Below, piece after piece: positions 44,589 through 53,360 of a DNA stretch of 64,000 nt. Position numbers and translations under genes: made by a program. Source of the stretch: Phycisphaerales bacterium. GTDB taxonomy: Bacteria; Planctomycetota; Phycisphaerae; Phycisphaerales; UBA1924. Numbering within the stretch: the first letter of the stretch is position 1; each line of letters starts with the position of its first letter. Under the pieces are notes generated by a model, which saw nothing but the letters and a program-made list of their open reading frames with translations, was not told the DNA's origin and did no database searches. The stretch lies in the NCBI GenBank assembly GCA_020845755.1, contig JADLFE010000009.1, forward strand, positions 124,001-188,000, written 5' to 3'.

Positions 44589-46937
44589 TTACCGTACCAC
44601 CATCCGCCAGCACCGATGGATCCGCTCGTTGCGGAAATCCTCCGGCACTGTCCGTTGGCTGATCTCGCGGATCTCGAAAACCTCCGCCAGCGCCGCCTCG
44701 TCGATCTTGAACCGGCGCGAGTTGTTTGAGAAGAACACGACGCCGCCGCTCGCCATCAGGCCACCGACGCGCGTCAGCAGTTCGACGTGCGCCTTCTGCA
44801 CGTCCCAGTCCTGCTCGGTGCTCTTGCTGTTGCTGAATGTCGGCGGGTCGACAATCGCGATGTCGTAATGCCGCCCCGGCTTGTGCCCGCGCAGGAATTC
44901 CATCACGTCCGAGCGCACGAAGCGATGGCGCGGCCCGTCGAGCCCGTTCAGCCGCAGGTTCCGCTCGGCCCAGTCGAGATAGGTGTTCGAAAGGTCAACG
45001 CTCGTCGTCTCCTTCGCACCACCGGCGGCGGCATACACCGTGAACGATCCCGTATAGCAGAAGAGATTCAGCACGCGTTTACCGCCGGACATCTCGCGCA
45101 CCATGCCGCGCGTGATCCGATGGTCGAGGAACAAGCCCGTGTCGGCATAGTCGGTGAGGTTCACCTCGAACCTCAGCCCGCCCTCGTTGGCCACGAGCGT
45201 CGTGCCCTGCGCATCCAGTTTTTCGTGCTGCGTGAGGCCCTTCTGGCGTGGACGCGACTTGGCGTGGACGTTGGCTTCATCGATCCCCAGCACCCTCGCC
45301 GTCCTTCGCGCAATGTCATCGATCCACTCGATGTGCTGCGCCAGCGTGCGCCCGTGCTCGCGTTCATACTCGAAGATGTGAGCGTGGCCCTCGTAACGAT
45401 CGATCGTGACAGGGACGTCGGGGCAATCTCGTTCATAGATGCGATAGCACGTGATTCCCTTGTCGGGCCAGCGCCGAAGGTGCCGCACACGCTTGGCCAA
45501 CCGCCCCTCAAACTCGTCGAGCTCGCGCCGATCTCGCTCGCGCAGCCCGCCGAACGCGGGCATCGCGGGCGTGTGCTCGCGCGGCGCTCTCGTCAGAAGT
45601 TCGTGTCCGGTTGCGATCGAACCTGCCGCAAACTCGTTCGAACCGTTCTCGCTGGCGGCGACTGAGGTTGGCTCGCCGGCATCCCACGAAGCAGCGCTTT
45701 CGGGCGGTGCACCCACGCCGATCGATTCGCCTCCCGCAGAGTTCCGTTCGCTCGCGGCTGCATCCGGATCCGGAGACTCACAGACGCCGTCGCGTGCGTC
45801 CCTCCGCTCCGGCCGCGGCCCGAGGAACTGGTAATACGTGCACTCGATCTGCGCGTTGAACAACTTCCGCCGACGAGTCGCCGGCTGCCCCACCAACTGT
45901 TCAAGATCAAGCCGGGCCGTCAGGATGTGATGCGACCACGTCGGCAATCGCCGGAGTACATCCGGGAACGAGCGATACAGCCGCTCGATCGCCTCATCCT
46001 CACCCATCCGCTCGCCATACGGCGGGTTGGTCACGATGCACCCATACTCCGCCTTGCTCTGCAGGTCCGCGAACGCTCGCTTCTGAAAGTGGATGTGTCG
46101 CGCCACACCCGCGCGCTCAGCGTGCCGCCGCGCCAACGCCAATGCTGTCTCGCTCACGTCCGAGCCGTGGATCGTGTACGCAAGTTTCTCCCGCGTCGCG
46201 ACATTCCCCGCGGCCCGCTCGTCATCGAACACGTCCTTGCCGATCCACGCCCAGTTCTCCGCGTCGAAACTCCGCGATCGTCCGGGCGCAAGGCCCAGCC
46301 CGATCATCGCCGCCTCGATCACGATCGTCCCCGTGCCGCAGAACGGATCGACCAGCGGGCGATCCGCGTTCCACACGCTCAGCAGCACCAGGCCCGCGGC
46401 CATGGTCTCCTTCAGCGCGGCGTCGCCCACGATGTCGCGATACCCGCGTTTGTGCAGGCCGTCGCCGCTGGTGTCGAGCGTGATCGACGCGATATTCTCG
46501 AGGATCGCCACCTCGATGATCGTGCGCACTCCGGTCTCGGGGAGATCACGGGTCGCGTGCCCGCGCATCAGCCGCTCCACGATCGCCTTCTTCACCGTCC
46601 GCTGGCATGCCGGCACGCTGGACAGTTGGCTCTTCACGCTCCGCCCGTTCACCGGGAACGCGCCGTCACGCGGGATCCACCGCTCCCAGGGCAGGTCCTT
46701 GGTGCGATCGAACAGGGCGTCAAAGTTGTCGGCCGGGAAACTCGCGACGCGCACCAGCACGCGATCCGCCGCGCGCAGACGCACGTTTGCTCGCGCCACA
46801 TCCCGCGCCGTCCCTCGAAACAGCACACGCCCCGTCGAGATGATCTTGGGCTGATAGCCCAGTTGCTCCAATTCGCGCGCGACGACGGCCTCAAGCCCAA
46901 AGGCCGACGTCGCGATGATGTCCAGTTCGCCGCTCAT
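44589..46937 (-). CDS. rlmKL: Bifunctional 23S rRNA methyltransferase RlmKL
   Basis: 782 residues. The N-terminal half (RlmL, m2G2445) has a THUMP domain, then DPFCGTGTIVIEAAMIGLG and IVTNPPYGERMGE. The C-terminal half (RlmK, m7G2069) has GKRVLNLFCYTGSFTVYAAAGG and IAIVDPPTFSNSKSTEQDWD. About 100 residues of acidic, Ala/Glu/Ser-rich linker (GPRPERRDARDG to about LLTRAP) join the halves and are longer than usual. The start at 46937 avoids overlap with the divergent gene starting at 46989; 47003 is therefore rejected. Enterobacterial RlmKL is about 700 residues. Confidence 0.94.
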   Translation of the reverse strand: MSGELDIIATSAFGLEAVVARELEQLGYQPKIISTGRVLFRGTARDVARANVRLRAADRVLVRVASFPADNFDALFDRTKDLPWERWIPRDGAFPVNGRSVKSQLSSVPACQRTVKKAIVERLMRGHATRDLPETGVRTIIEVAILENIASITLDTSGDGLHKRGYRDIVGDAALKETMAAGLVLLSVWNADRPLVDPFCGTGTIVIEAAMIGLGLAPGRSRSFDAENWAWIGKDVFDDERAAGNVATREKLAYTIHGSDVSETALALARRHAERAGVARHIHFQKRAFADLQSKAEYGCIVTNPPYGERMGEDEAIERLYRSFPDVLRRLPTWSHHILTARLDLEQLVGQPATRRRKLFNAQIECTYYQFLGPRPERRDARDGVCESPDPDAAASERNSAGGESIGVGAPPESAASWDAGEPTSVAASENGSNEFAAGSIATGHELLTRAPREHTPAMPAFGGLRERDRRELDEFEGRLAKRVRHLRRWPDKGITCYRIYERDCPDVPVTIDRYEGHAHIFEYEREHGRTLAQHIEWIDDIARRTARVLGIDEANVHAKSRPRQKGLTQHEKLDAQGTTLVANEGGLRFEVNLTDYADTGLFLDHRITRGMVREMSGGKRVLNLFCYTGSFTVYAAAGGAKETTSVDLSNTYLDWAERNLRLNGLDGPRHRFVRSDVMEFLRGHKPGRHYDIAIVDPPTFSNSKSTEQDWDVQKAHVELLTRVGGLMASGGVVFFSNNSRRFKIDEAALAEVFEIREISQRTVPEDFRNERIHRCWRMVVR

Positions 46938-46988
46938 GCGCGTGAATGAAAGGCCGCCCGCGCTCGCCGGGCGCGGTAGGCTCTGGAC

Positions 46989-47930
46989 ATGTTCATCAAA
47001 CAACTCGTCGCCGTTCTCTCGCTGTTCGTGGCTTGTTCCGTGCTCGCGGCACTTGCCGGCGCGGGAAACCGTGCCCCCGATCGCCCTGATTTGCAGCAGA
47101 AGCCATCGATCATCGACCGGCCCGCGACCTCAGAGCCCGCGGATCGCGTCACCCAAATCCCGCTGGTTGTCTTCATCGCTGCCGAGCCCGAGTACGACTC
47201 CTCCACCTCACTCGACACGCTGGCGAAGTCCCTTGATCCAGCGCGCTATCGCACCGCGCTCCTCAAGCCCGCGCCGAAACAGGACACCGCCGACAATCTC
47301 CCCGGCGCAGACGCGCTCGACCACGCCGCCGCCGTCGTCATCTTCGCCCGCTTCCAGCGCTGGCCGGCCGAACAACTCGCGCCCCTGGAGCGTCATCTCA
47401 AGCGTGGCGGAGGGATCGTCGCGATCCGCACGAGCACCCACGCCTTCGCCTATGACGCCGCCAGCCCGCTCTCCTCGTGGAACTCGTTCGGCCCGCGCGT
47501 GATCGGCGCCCCGTGGATCTATCACTACGGGCACGATTCTTCGACCGCCGTGAAACTCGACGAAGCCAACCGCGATCACCCGATGCTCAGGGGTGTCGCG
47601 CCGTTCTCCTCGCGTTCGTGGCTCTATTGCCTGAACCCGCCCTCAACGCCGACGTTGGGCACATTCCCGCCGGCGCGCGCGACCGTGCTCCTCCGCGGAC
47701 AATCGCTCGATCAGTCCGGCCATGCGCCCGCCGATCGCCCCATCGAGCCCGTGGCCTGGATGCTCGAAAGCGAATGGCACGGACGCGTCTTTGCGACCAC
47801 ACTCGGGCACCCCGACGATTTCAAGAATGAGGGATTTGTGCGCCTGCTCCGCAACGCCATCGACTGGGCGAGCGAGCCGCGCCAAGACGCCGCGCAGCCG
47901 AAGGATCAACCCTCGCGTGACACGAAATAG
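46989..47930 (+). CDS. ThuA-like domain protein, secreted
   Basis: 313 residues. The N-terminus is a signal peptide (MFIKQLVAVLSLFVACSVLAALAGA). The domain resembles ThuA/glutamine-amidotransferase-like proteins, with VVIFARFQRWPAEQLAPLERHLKRGGGIVAIRTSTHAFAYD and the closing GRVFATTLGHPDDFKNEGFVRLLRNAIDWA, which is very typical of planctomycete ThuA proteins. It may take part in sugar metabolism, but the catalytic role of the family is poorly defined. It diverges from rlmKL (51 bp) and its 3' end overlaps the next gene by 25 bp. Confidence 0.87.
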   Translation: MFIKQLVAVLSLFVACSVLAALAGAGNRAPDRPDLQQKPSIIDRPATSEPADRVTQIPLVVFIAAEPEYDSSTSLDTLAKSLDPARYRTALLKPAPKQDTADNLPGADALDHAAAVVIFARFQRWPAEQLAPLERHLKRGGGIVAIRTSTHAFAYDAASPLSSWNSFGPRVIGAPWIYHYGHDSSTAVKLDEANRDHPMLRGVAPFSSRSWLYCLNPPSTPTLGTFPPARATVLLRGQSLDQSGHAPADRPIEPVAWMLESEWHGRVFATTLGHPDDFKNEGFVRLLRNAIDWASEPRQDAAQPKDQPSRDTK

Positions 47931-48124
47931 AGCCCGCCCAGGCACGCCGCCGTGATCAGCCACGACAGCGCCACCGACGTCACAAAGTAAGGAAACACGC
48001 AGAGCGCCAGCCCAGTCAGCGCGTGCGGCAGGCGCTGGGCCTTCTTGCCGTACATGAACAGCCCCAAGCCGATGAGCCCGATGAACAACCCTGAGAACAG
48101 CGACGCGGGGTTTCCGAAGTCCAT
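47906..48124 (-). CDS. Small two- to three-helix membrane protein
   Basis: 72 residues, almost wholly hydrophobic: helix 1 LFSGLFIGLIGLGLFMYG, a basic loop (KKAQRLPH), then helices ALTGLALCVFPYFVT and VALSWLITAACLGGLYFVS. Similar small proteins are widespread and sometimes called amino-acid transport proteins, without functional support. It overlaps the ThuA-like gene end by 25 bp in convergent orientation. No clear ribosome site. Confidence 0.68.
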   Translation of the reverse strand: MDFGNPASLFSGLFIGLIGLGLFMYGKKAQRLPHALTGLALCVFPYFVTSVALSWLITAACLGGLYFVSREG

Positions 48125-48448
48125 AGGAAGACGAATCGACCTTCTCAGGCGGCGGCCGCAGCATCAATCGCCGGAGCCGACGCCGTCGATTCCGCCCATG
48201 CCGGTCGAGCCAGGCCGGAGGGCCGCGGCGCGACATCTCGGACGTACGATCGGCCAACACGGCAGACAGTGGTGACATCCGTTCCATTTCGTCCAAAAAA
48301 ACACGCCCCGCGTCGGGTAAAACGCGGGGCGAGGGGTATCAGGATCGTTCATTCACACGTACGACGAAAGTCACATTTGGAGCGTGAGACTTTTCGGAGC
48401 TACGAAAGAAAGAACGACGCCTGACGGAACGAGTCCGTCAAATCAGAC
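48125..48448. other. Intergenic region containing a minus-strand terminator
   Basis: 324 bases between the small membrane protein gene and the third PEP-CTERM-like gene. The terminator at 48295-48331 is the only structure recognised; short open frames here look non-coding. Confidence 0.45.
48295..48331 (-). terminator. Rho-independent terminator after the third PEP-CTERM-like gene
   Basis: Perfect 10-bp stem (48304-48313 with 48322-48331), 8-nt loop, followed on the minus strand after three bases by seven T residues. It lies 118 bp after the stop at 48449. Confidence 0.88.
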
Positions 48449-49228
48449 TTAGCGACGACGACGGCCGGCGACGATGCCGACGAGACCGAGCAGGGCGGCC
48501 GCGCTAGGGGCGGGAACGTCAAGCTCGAACCCGAGGTTCGCGACCGGGCTGCCGTTGTAGTTGAACAGGCCACCGGCGGGGTTGTTCACGAGGAATGAGC
48601 CCTGGGCAGTGGTGAGGAAGGCCTTGTCGGCGCTGGTACCAACGACCGGCGGGTTGTAGATGCCCTGGCCCAGGTTATTGAGCTGGGCGACGGTGGCGCC
48701 GGTCGCGCCGGCGTTGTTGTCAAACGTCATGCCGATCCAGACGTGATTGGTCGAGAGGCTGACGCCCGGCGTGAAGTAGAACGAGCTGACCTGCGTCGCG
48801 GTGAACGAGATCGCACTGAACGACCAGCCGGTGATGTAGTTGCCGGGAACGCCGCCGTTGTCGGCGTAAATGCGGATGCGCGGGCGAGCGCTCACCGCCG
48901 TCGAGTTGAGATTGGCGACCGTGAAATACATCTTGTTGATGGTCTGGCCGATGAAGTACGGGTGGAAATTGACATCGTCGGCCATCAACTTCGTGATCGT
49001 GTTGGAGGCGTTGGCCGGATCGACACCCGCGCCGCCGTTGATCGCGGCATAGCCCGTGAAGGACGCCATGTTGTTATAGAACTGGCCGACGTCGCGACCG
49101 GTATTCACGTTCGTAGCCACGCCCATGTCGTGGCTGGTCACGAACGTCGCCGTCGCATCGATGTCACCGGCGCTGGCCGTGCCAGCAATAGCCACCAAAC
49201 CAACCACACCCAAAAGAATGCTCTTCAC
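48449..49228 (-). CDS. Secreted PEP-CTERM-like protein (third)
   Basis: 259 residues from a GTG with AGGAGGG about 7 nt upstream. The signal peptide is MKSILLGVVGLVAIAGTASA. The C-terminus has VPAPS, a hydrophobic helix (AAALLGLVGIVAG) and RRRR, a PAP variant of the PEP-CTERM sorting signal. The body is beta-rich and Asn/Gly/Ala-rich (for example HVWIGMTFDNNAGATGATV) and not clearly homologous to the two paralogues at 24.8-26.6 kb. Its leader does not share their conserved blocks. Function unknown; export and surface attachment are inferred. Confidence 0.84.
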   Translation of the reverse strand: MKSILLGVVGLVAIAGTASAGDIDATATFVTSHDMGVATNVNTGRDVGQFYNNMASFTGYAAINGGAGVDPANASNTITKLMADDVNFHPYFIGQTINKMYFTVANLNSTAVSARPRIRIYADNGGVPGNYITGWSFSAISFTATQVSSFYFTPGVSLSTNHVWIGMTFDNNAGATGATVAQLNNLGQGIYNPPVVGTSADKAFLTTAQGSFLVNNPAGGLFNYNGSPVANLGFELDVPAPSAAALLGLVGIVAGRRRR

Positions 49229-49603
49229 TTGAAACCCTCCTAATCAAGAGCACTGCGAGAACAGACGCCGGCAACACACCGACGCCGCGGAAACGAGAAC
49301 ACCCTCCCCTCGGCCGGGACCGACCGAGTTCGACGCCTCTTGAGTTCAGAAGGTTCGCACTTCCCGGTGTGATTTGACCCTCCCCTCGGCCTCGCGGCGC
49401 AAGGGATCACTCGGATCTAGTCATGACCGCGAGAACACACCGGGCGGAAACAGCGGAAACTCCCTCTCCCAAAAGAACGTCTCTCCATGCGCAGTATGAA
49501 CGCAACGCTTGCGCATGTCAAGACAGAGAATCCAACTGTACCGACTTGGAAACGGAAAAATCGGCACAATCGGCGCGAAAATACCGAACATATACCGATT
49601 TTA
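49229..49603. other. Intergenic region with repeats, upstream of the third PEP-CTERM-like gene
   Basis: 375 bases. The 15-mer ACCCTCCCCTCGGCC occurs twice, at 49301-49315 and 49377-49391. The half beyond 49480 is AT-rich and contains an inverted repeat (49557-49564 with 49595-49602) listed as a terminator. No gene recognised. Confidence 0.5.
49557..49602 (-). terminator. Possible terminator after the thioredoxin-like gene
   Basis: AAAATCGG (49557-49564) and CCGATTTT (49595-49602) can pair. On the minus strand the far arm runs into five T residues, 2-50 bases after the stop at 49604. The 30-nt loop is long and AT-rich, so the call is tentative. Confidence 0.4.
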
Positions 49604-50173
49604 TCAATCAGCGTGCCGTTCACGCAATCTCGGACTCAGCCGCAGGGTCAGGTGAGTTTGCTCAAAGTCGCCCACCCAATCCGCCAGAGTTGCCAATGCT
49701 TCATCCGGGGGGGTCTCGGCCCACGGTACCGCACACGCCGCTCCGATCTGCCTAACCGCGATCGCGCGAAGGCGTGACAGCGACTTGTCGCCACGCAGCG
49801 CCACGAACTCAAAGTCCTCATTCATGAAGACCACGGTCGGCACACGCAGCCCGCCGCAGATCCGCACGTGCTCGGCCAATTCCTTCTCCCGATCGCGGTC
49901 CACGAATCTCAGTTCGATGCACGGGTTCGCCTCGGCGATCCGCGTCAGCATCGGACACTGAGCGGAGCAATCGCCGCACCACAACCCCGACGTCACGAGC
50001 ACCGGCATCTTCCGCGTGAACGACGCGACCAATACGCGCTGCGCTGGCGTGAGCGCAAGGCGCGAATACACGCGCGACCACGACTCGCGCTGGTCGGGCG
50101 TGCCGCCCGCGACATACCGGTCATACGCCATCCCGCGATCGAACACGGCCTTGAGCAACTGAGGTGTGAGCAT
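49604..50173 (-). CDS. Thioredoxin-family protein
   Basis: 189 residues. The redox motif is VTSGLWCGDCSAQCPMLTRIAEAN (Cys-Gly-Asp-Cys, with a third Cys nearby), and the cis-Pro loop is GGLRVPTVVFMNEDFEFV. The N-terminal 60 residues (LLKAVFDRGMAYDRYVAGGTPDQRESW) are typical of thioredoxin-like proteins that precede the CGDC motif. There is no signal peptide, so it is probably cytoplasmic. The ATG at 50173 is preferred to 50239, whose extension is Arg-rich and unlike the family. Confidence 0.88.
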   Translation of the reverse strand: MLTPQLLKAVFDRGMAYDRYVAGGTPDQRESWSRVYSRLALTPAQRVLVASFTRKMPVLVTSGLWCGDCSAQCPMLTRIAEANPCIELRFVDRDREKELAEHVRICGGLRVPTVVFMNEDFEFVALRGDKSLSRLRAIAVRQIGAACAVPWAETPPDEALATLADWVGDFEQTHLTLRLSPRLRERHAD

Positions 50174-50303
50174 GCGGAATCGTACGGCCGGCAATCCAAA
50201 TCGCCAATGCGCAAAGGAAGAAGCAAGGCAGCGAGGCATGTTGATTCTGATACGACGGACTGGTTCACGTCGAGCAAGCAGCGATCACACCGCCCTCCGC
50301 GAT

Positions 50304-51392
50304 TCAATGCCGTTCCGCGTCGCTCTTCGGCGCCAGGTCCCAGGGCTTGGGCGTCACGCCGTTGATCGACACCCCGCCGTGCATCACAGTCGGGATCGTC
50401 GTGTGCAAGAACTCGTGCGGGAAGTTCAACACTGGCCTGGAGACCTCGTTCAATCGCTGTGTCTGATCCGCCGAGAGTTTCACGTCAAGGCACGCGAGAT
50501 TGTCGCGGAGCTGCGCCGCGTTCCGGGCGCCGATGATCGTGCTGGCGACCATCGGCCGCTGCTGCACCCACGCCAGGGCCGCCTGCGCCGGCGTCACGCC
50601 GCTCTCCTTTGCGACCGCGAGCAGCGTGTCGATGATCGCGTAGTTCCGCTCACTGAGATGTCGCGCAAAGTTCTCACCCGACACGCGCCCGTCGCCCGCG
50701 CGGCTCGTCCGCGTCACCTTCCCGCTCAGCAAGCCGCCCTTCAACGGCGACCACGGCGTGATCCCCAGCCCGAACTCCTTGGCCGCCGGAACCAGTTCAC
50801 CCTCGATCGTCCGCTCCACCAGCGAATACTCGAGTTGCAGCGCGATCAGCGGCGTCCAGTGATTGATCCTCGCCTCGTACATCGCCTGCGTCACGCGCCA
50901 CGCGGGCGTGTCGGAAAATCCGACGTAGCGCACCTTGCCCGCGCACACCAGGTCGTCCAGCGCCCGCATCGTCTCGTCGATCGGCGTGTGCGCGTCGGAG
51001 AAGTGCATCCAGTACAGGTCGATCGAGTCGGTCTGCATCCGCCGGAGCGATTGGTGGCACGCGTTGTAGATCGATTTGCGCCCGCTCCCGCCGGCGTTGG
51101 GGTCGCCCGCGTACAGGCTCCCGCCGAACTTGGTCGCGATCACGCAGCGATCGCGGAGCGACGGCGACTGCTTGAAGAAGTCGCCGATGATCTTCTCCGA
51201 GTGCCCGCGCGTGTAGATGTTCGCGGTGTCCAGGAAGTTCCCGCCCGCGTCGAGATACATCCTCAAAACCCGCGCCGATTCCTCGACATCGGCGCCGATC
51301 GGCCAGTCCGTGCCGAATGTCATCGTGCCCAGACAAAGGGGTGAAACGCGGAGTCCGGATCGCCCGAGCGTGAGATAGTCCGTCAGTGCCAT
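50304..51392 (-). CDS. Aldo/keto reductase
   Basis: 362 residues. NADPH-dependent TIM-barrel oxidoreductase. The catalytic tetrad is visible: Asp and Tyr in FLDTANIYTRGHSEKIIG, Lys in CVIATKFGGSLY and His in DLYWMHFSDAHTPIDETM. The opening LGRSGLRVSPLCLGTMTFGTDW and cofactor-binding end (STIIGARNAAQLRDNLA) match the family. It is close to the YghZ/Tas-like subgroup; substrate unknown. It stands alone on the minus strand. Confidence 0.94.
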   Translation of the reverse strand: MALTDYLTLGRSGLRVSPLCLGTMTFGTDWPIGADVEESARVLRMYLDAGGNFLDTANIYTRGHSEKIIGDFFKQSPSLRDRCVIATKFGGSLYAGDPNAGGSGRKSIYNACHQSLRRMQTDSIDLYWMHFSDAHTPIDETMRALDDLVCAGKVRYVGFSDTPAWRVTQAMYEARINHWTPLIALQLEYSLVERTIEGELVPAAKEFGLGITPWSPLKGGLLSGKVTRTSRAGDGRVSGENFARHLSERNYAIIDTLLAVAKESGVTPAQAALAWVQQRPMVASTIIGARNAAQLRDNLACLDVKLSADQTQRLNEVSRPVLNFPHEFLHTTIPTVMHGGVSINGVTPKPWDLAPKSDAERH

Positions 51393-51480
51393 GCACGACG
51401 GTAGGAATCGAGCAGCGCCGGAATCAGGAGCCGTTGATGGAGAAGCGGAGCAGTCGATCGACCGCCCCGCGTGCGAAATG

Positions 51481-51503
51481 AAAGGCCCCGCGAGTTGCGG
51501 GGC
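51481..51503 (-). terminator. Terminator-like hairpin after the MmgE/PrpD gene
   Basis: Stem 51485-51491 (GCCCCGC) pairs with 51497-51503 across a 5-nt loop. On the minus strand it is followed by TTTCATTTC. It lies 40 bp after the stop at 51543. Confidence 0.65.
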
Positions 51504-51542
51504 TGGTGATCGTTGAACATGCTATCACCCAAGGAGTGCCGC

Positions 51543-53210
51543 TCACTCCTCGAACGCGACCGGCCTGATCGCAAAGTCGTACAGCGTGCCCACGTCCTTG
51601 GCCGACTTCTTCTCGAGGTTGCTGATCTGCTTGATGATCGGCTTGGGGTCGTCGGCGGCGAGTTTGCCCAGCGTCTGGAACTTGTGCGACAGGATGTCCT
51701 TGAGGTCGACCTTGTCAGGGCCCATGGCGTTTCGCGCGTGCCCGCCGGGGTACATGACCAGCCCGCTGTCGTGAACGTTGCCCTGATCGTCGGTGATGAC
51801 CATCGACGTCGGGATGCCCTCGGGGTACTTGCTGTCGTATTCCTCGCCGCCCCACTCGAACGTCATCTTCGCCATCAGCGCCCGCGTCAGATCGTCGTGG
51901 ATCGCGCGCTTGTCAAAGTCGTGCGGCGTGAGCATCAGGTCCTTCCAGCCGAGATTCGCCGATTTCTTCACCGCCCGGAGTTCGAGCGCCTTGCGTAGCA
52001 TCGTGCAGACCAGGTACAGCATCGAGTGGTCCGCCGACTGACGCGTCTTGGGATCACGCTTGGCCGGGTCGCCGATGATTCCGAACGCCGGCTCGTACGC
52101 GCGCACCACCATCGACTTGATGCAGTCGCCCGACTGGTCGTCGAGGATGGAGGGGGCCCGCCCGATCAGGTTGATGAGCCCCTGCAGCGCGCCCGCCGAC
52201 TGGTGTTCGTACAGCCCCAGCTTGAAGTGCATCCCCATCACCGTGAAGTCCGAGCCCGCCCGCGACAGCACCAGGTCAAATGGGGAGGAGTCCTTCTTCT
52301 GTGTATTGGCGCTCGTCGCACCCACCTTTTGGAAGAACTGCCCCGGGCCCTCGAAGATGCGGAAGATCGCCTCTGGATTCCGGAAGATATCCCGCGGCCC
52401 GAGGAATCCCGCCATCGATCGCTTCACCGCGAGGATCGCCGCTTCGGTCGAGATCGCCGCCGACGCGCCCTTGCTGTCCGAAAGTTGCTTGCCCGCGCGG
52501 ATCGCGCGGAACGGGATGTAATGGGCCACCACCATGCCGATCGCCGATTCGATCTGCTCGGCGGTGGCGCCCATCATCGCGCCGAACGTGGCCGCAGACG
52601 CGATCGCGCCGTGAACCACGTGATCGATCTTGTAGGTCTTGAGGCTGAAGACCTCGGCCAGGCGCCCGCGGATTTCATCGAGCAGGATCATGCCGCGCAG
52701 GGCAAACTCGCCGCCCTTGCCGCGGAGCTGCGCCGCCGCAACGGGCACCGAGTAGAAGTCGTTGTGCCCGAACTCGCCGGCGCGATGGTGCGGACGCTCT
52801 TCCGAATAGCCGAAGTTCGTGCCGTTGGAGTCCCACTCGCGCACCGCTGCACAATTCGCCACGATCGCCTTCTCCACCGCGACGTCCTGCGTCGACGCAA
52901 AGACCGGCACGCCCGTGCGCACGCACCCCTTGGCCCAGGGCACTCCCGCCAGCGAGCCGGAGCCCGCGCCGGGCGTGGCGTATTGGGCCGCCTCTCGGCG
53001 CAGCAGCGTCGGGGCGTTGGTCCCAAGCGCGATCGCGGACAGGCCGCAGATCACCGCGTCGGTGTGGAACTGGTTGGCCCGCTCAAGAACCGCGGCGTCG
53101 GGCCGTCCGCGAGTCTCCGGATCGTCGGACATGAACTCAATCGCGAACTTCGCCAGCCCCAGCGCCTGGTTGGTGTCGGCGGGAAGAACGACGTGCATTT
53201 TCTCGGGCAT
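51543..53210 (-). CDS. MmgE/PrpD family protein
   Basis: 555 residues. The MmgE/PrpD family includes 2-methylcitrate dehydratase (propionate oxidation) and cis-aconitate decarboxylase. Recognised stretches are AKFAIEFMSDDP, REWDSNGTNFGYSEERPHHRAGEFGHND, HVVHGAIASAATFGAMMGATAEQIESAIGM and HYIPFRAIRAGKQLSDSKGASAAISTEAAILAVKRSMAGFLGP. It is longer than PrpD of E. coli (about 480 residues). The ATG at 53210 has AAGGAA 7 nt upstream. No other methylcitrate-cycle gene is adjacent, so the reaction stays open. Confidence 0.88.
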   Translation of the reverse strand: MPEKMHVVLPADTNQALGLAKFAIEFMSDDPETRGRPDAAVLERANQFHTDAVICGLSAIALGTNAPTLLRREAAQYATPGAGSGSLAGVPWAKGCVRTGVPVFASTQDVAVEKAIVANCAAVREWDSNGTNFGYSEERPHHRAGEFGHNDFYSVPVAAAQLRGKGGEFALRGMILLDEIRGRLAEVFSLKTYKIDHVVHGAIASAATFGAMMGATAEQIESAIGMVVAHYIPFRAIRAGKQLSDSKGASAAISTEAAILAVKRSMAGFLGPRDIFRNPEAIFRIFEGPGQFFQKVGATSANTQKKDSSPFDLVLSRAGSDFTVMGMHFKLGLYEHQSAGALQGLINLIGRAPSILDDQSGDCIKSMVVRAYEPAFGIIGDPAKRDPKTRQSADHSMLYLVCTMLRKALELRAVKKSANLGWKDLMLTPHDFDKRAIHDDLTRALMAKMTFEWGGEEYDSKYPEGIPTSMVITDDQGNVHDSGLVMYPGGHARNAMGPDKVDLKDILSHKFQTLGKLAADDPKPIIKQISNLEKKSAKDVGTLYDFAIRPVAFEE

Positions 53211-53307
53211 CGGTGTGTTCCTTGGGAAGAACGCAAGCGTAAGCCGCACAAGGTCGAGCGTCCAAAGGCGACTCGGGCATCTCGCTCCGAGTCCGCCCGA
53301 TGCAATG

Positions 53308-53333
53308 AAAAACACCGCCCTTGCGAGCGGTGT
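53308..53333 (-). terminator. Rho-independent terminator after the Pro/Val repeat protein gene
   Basis: Stem 53312-53318 (ACACCGC) pairs with 53327-53333 across an 8-nt loop, followed on the minus strand by five T residues. It lies 27 bp after the stop at 53361. Confidence 0.72.
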
Positions 53334-53360
53334 CGTGGAATCACCAGGATTTCAAGGCAT

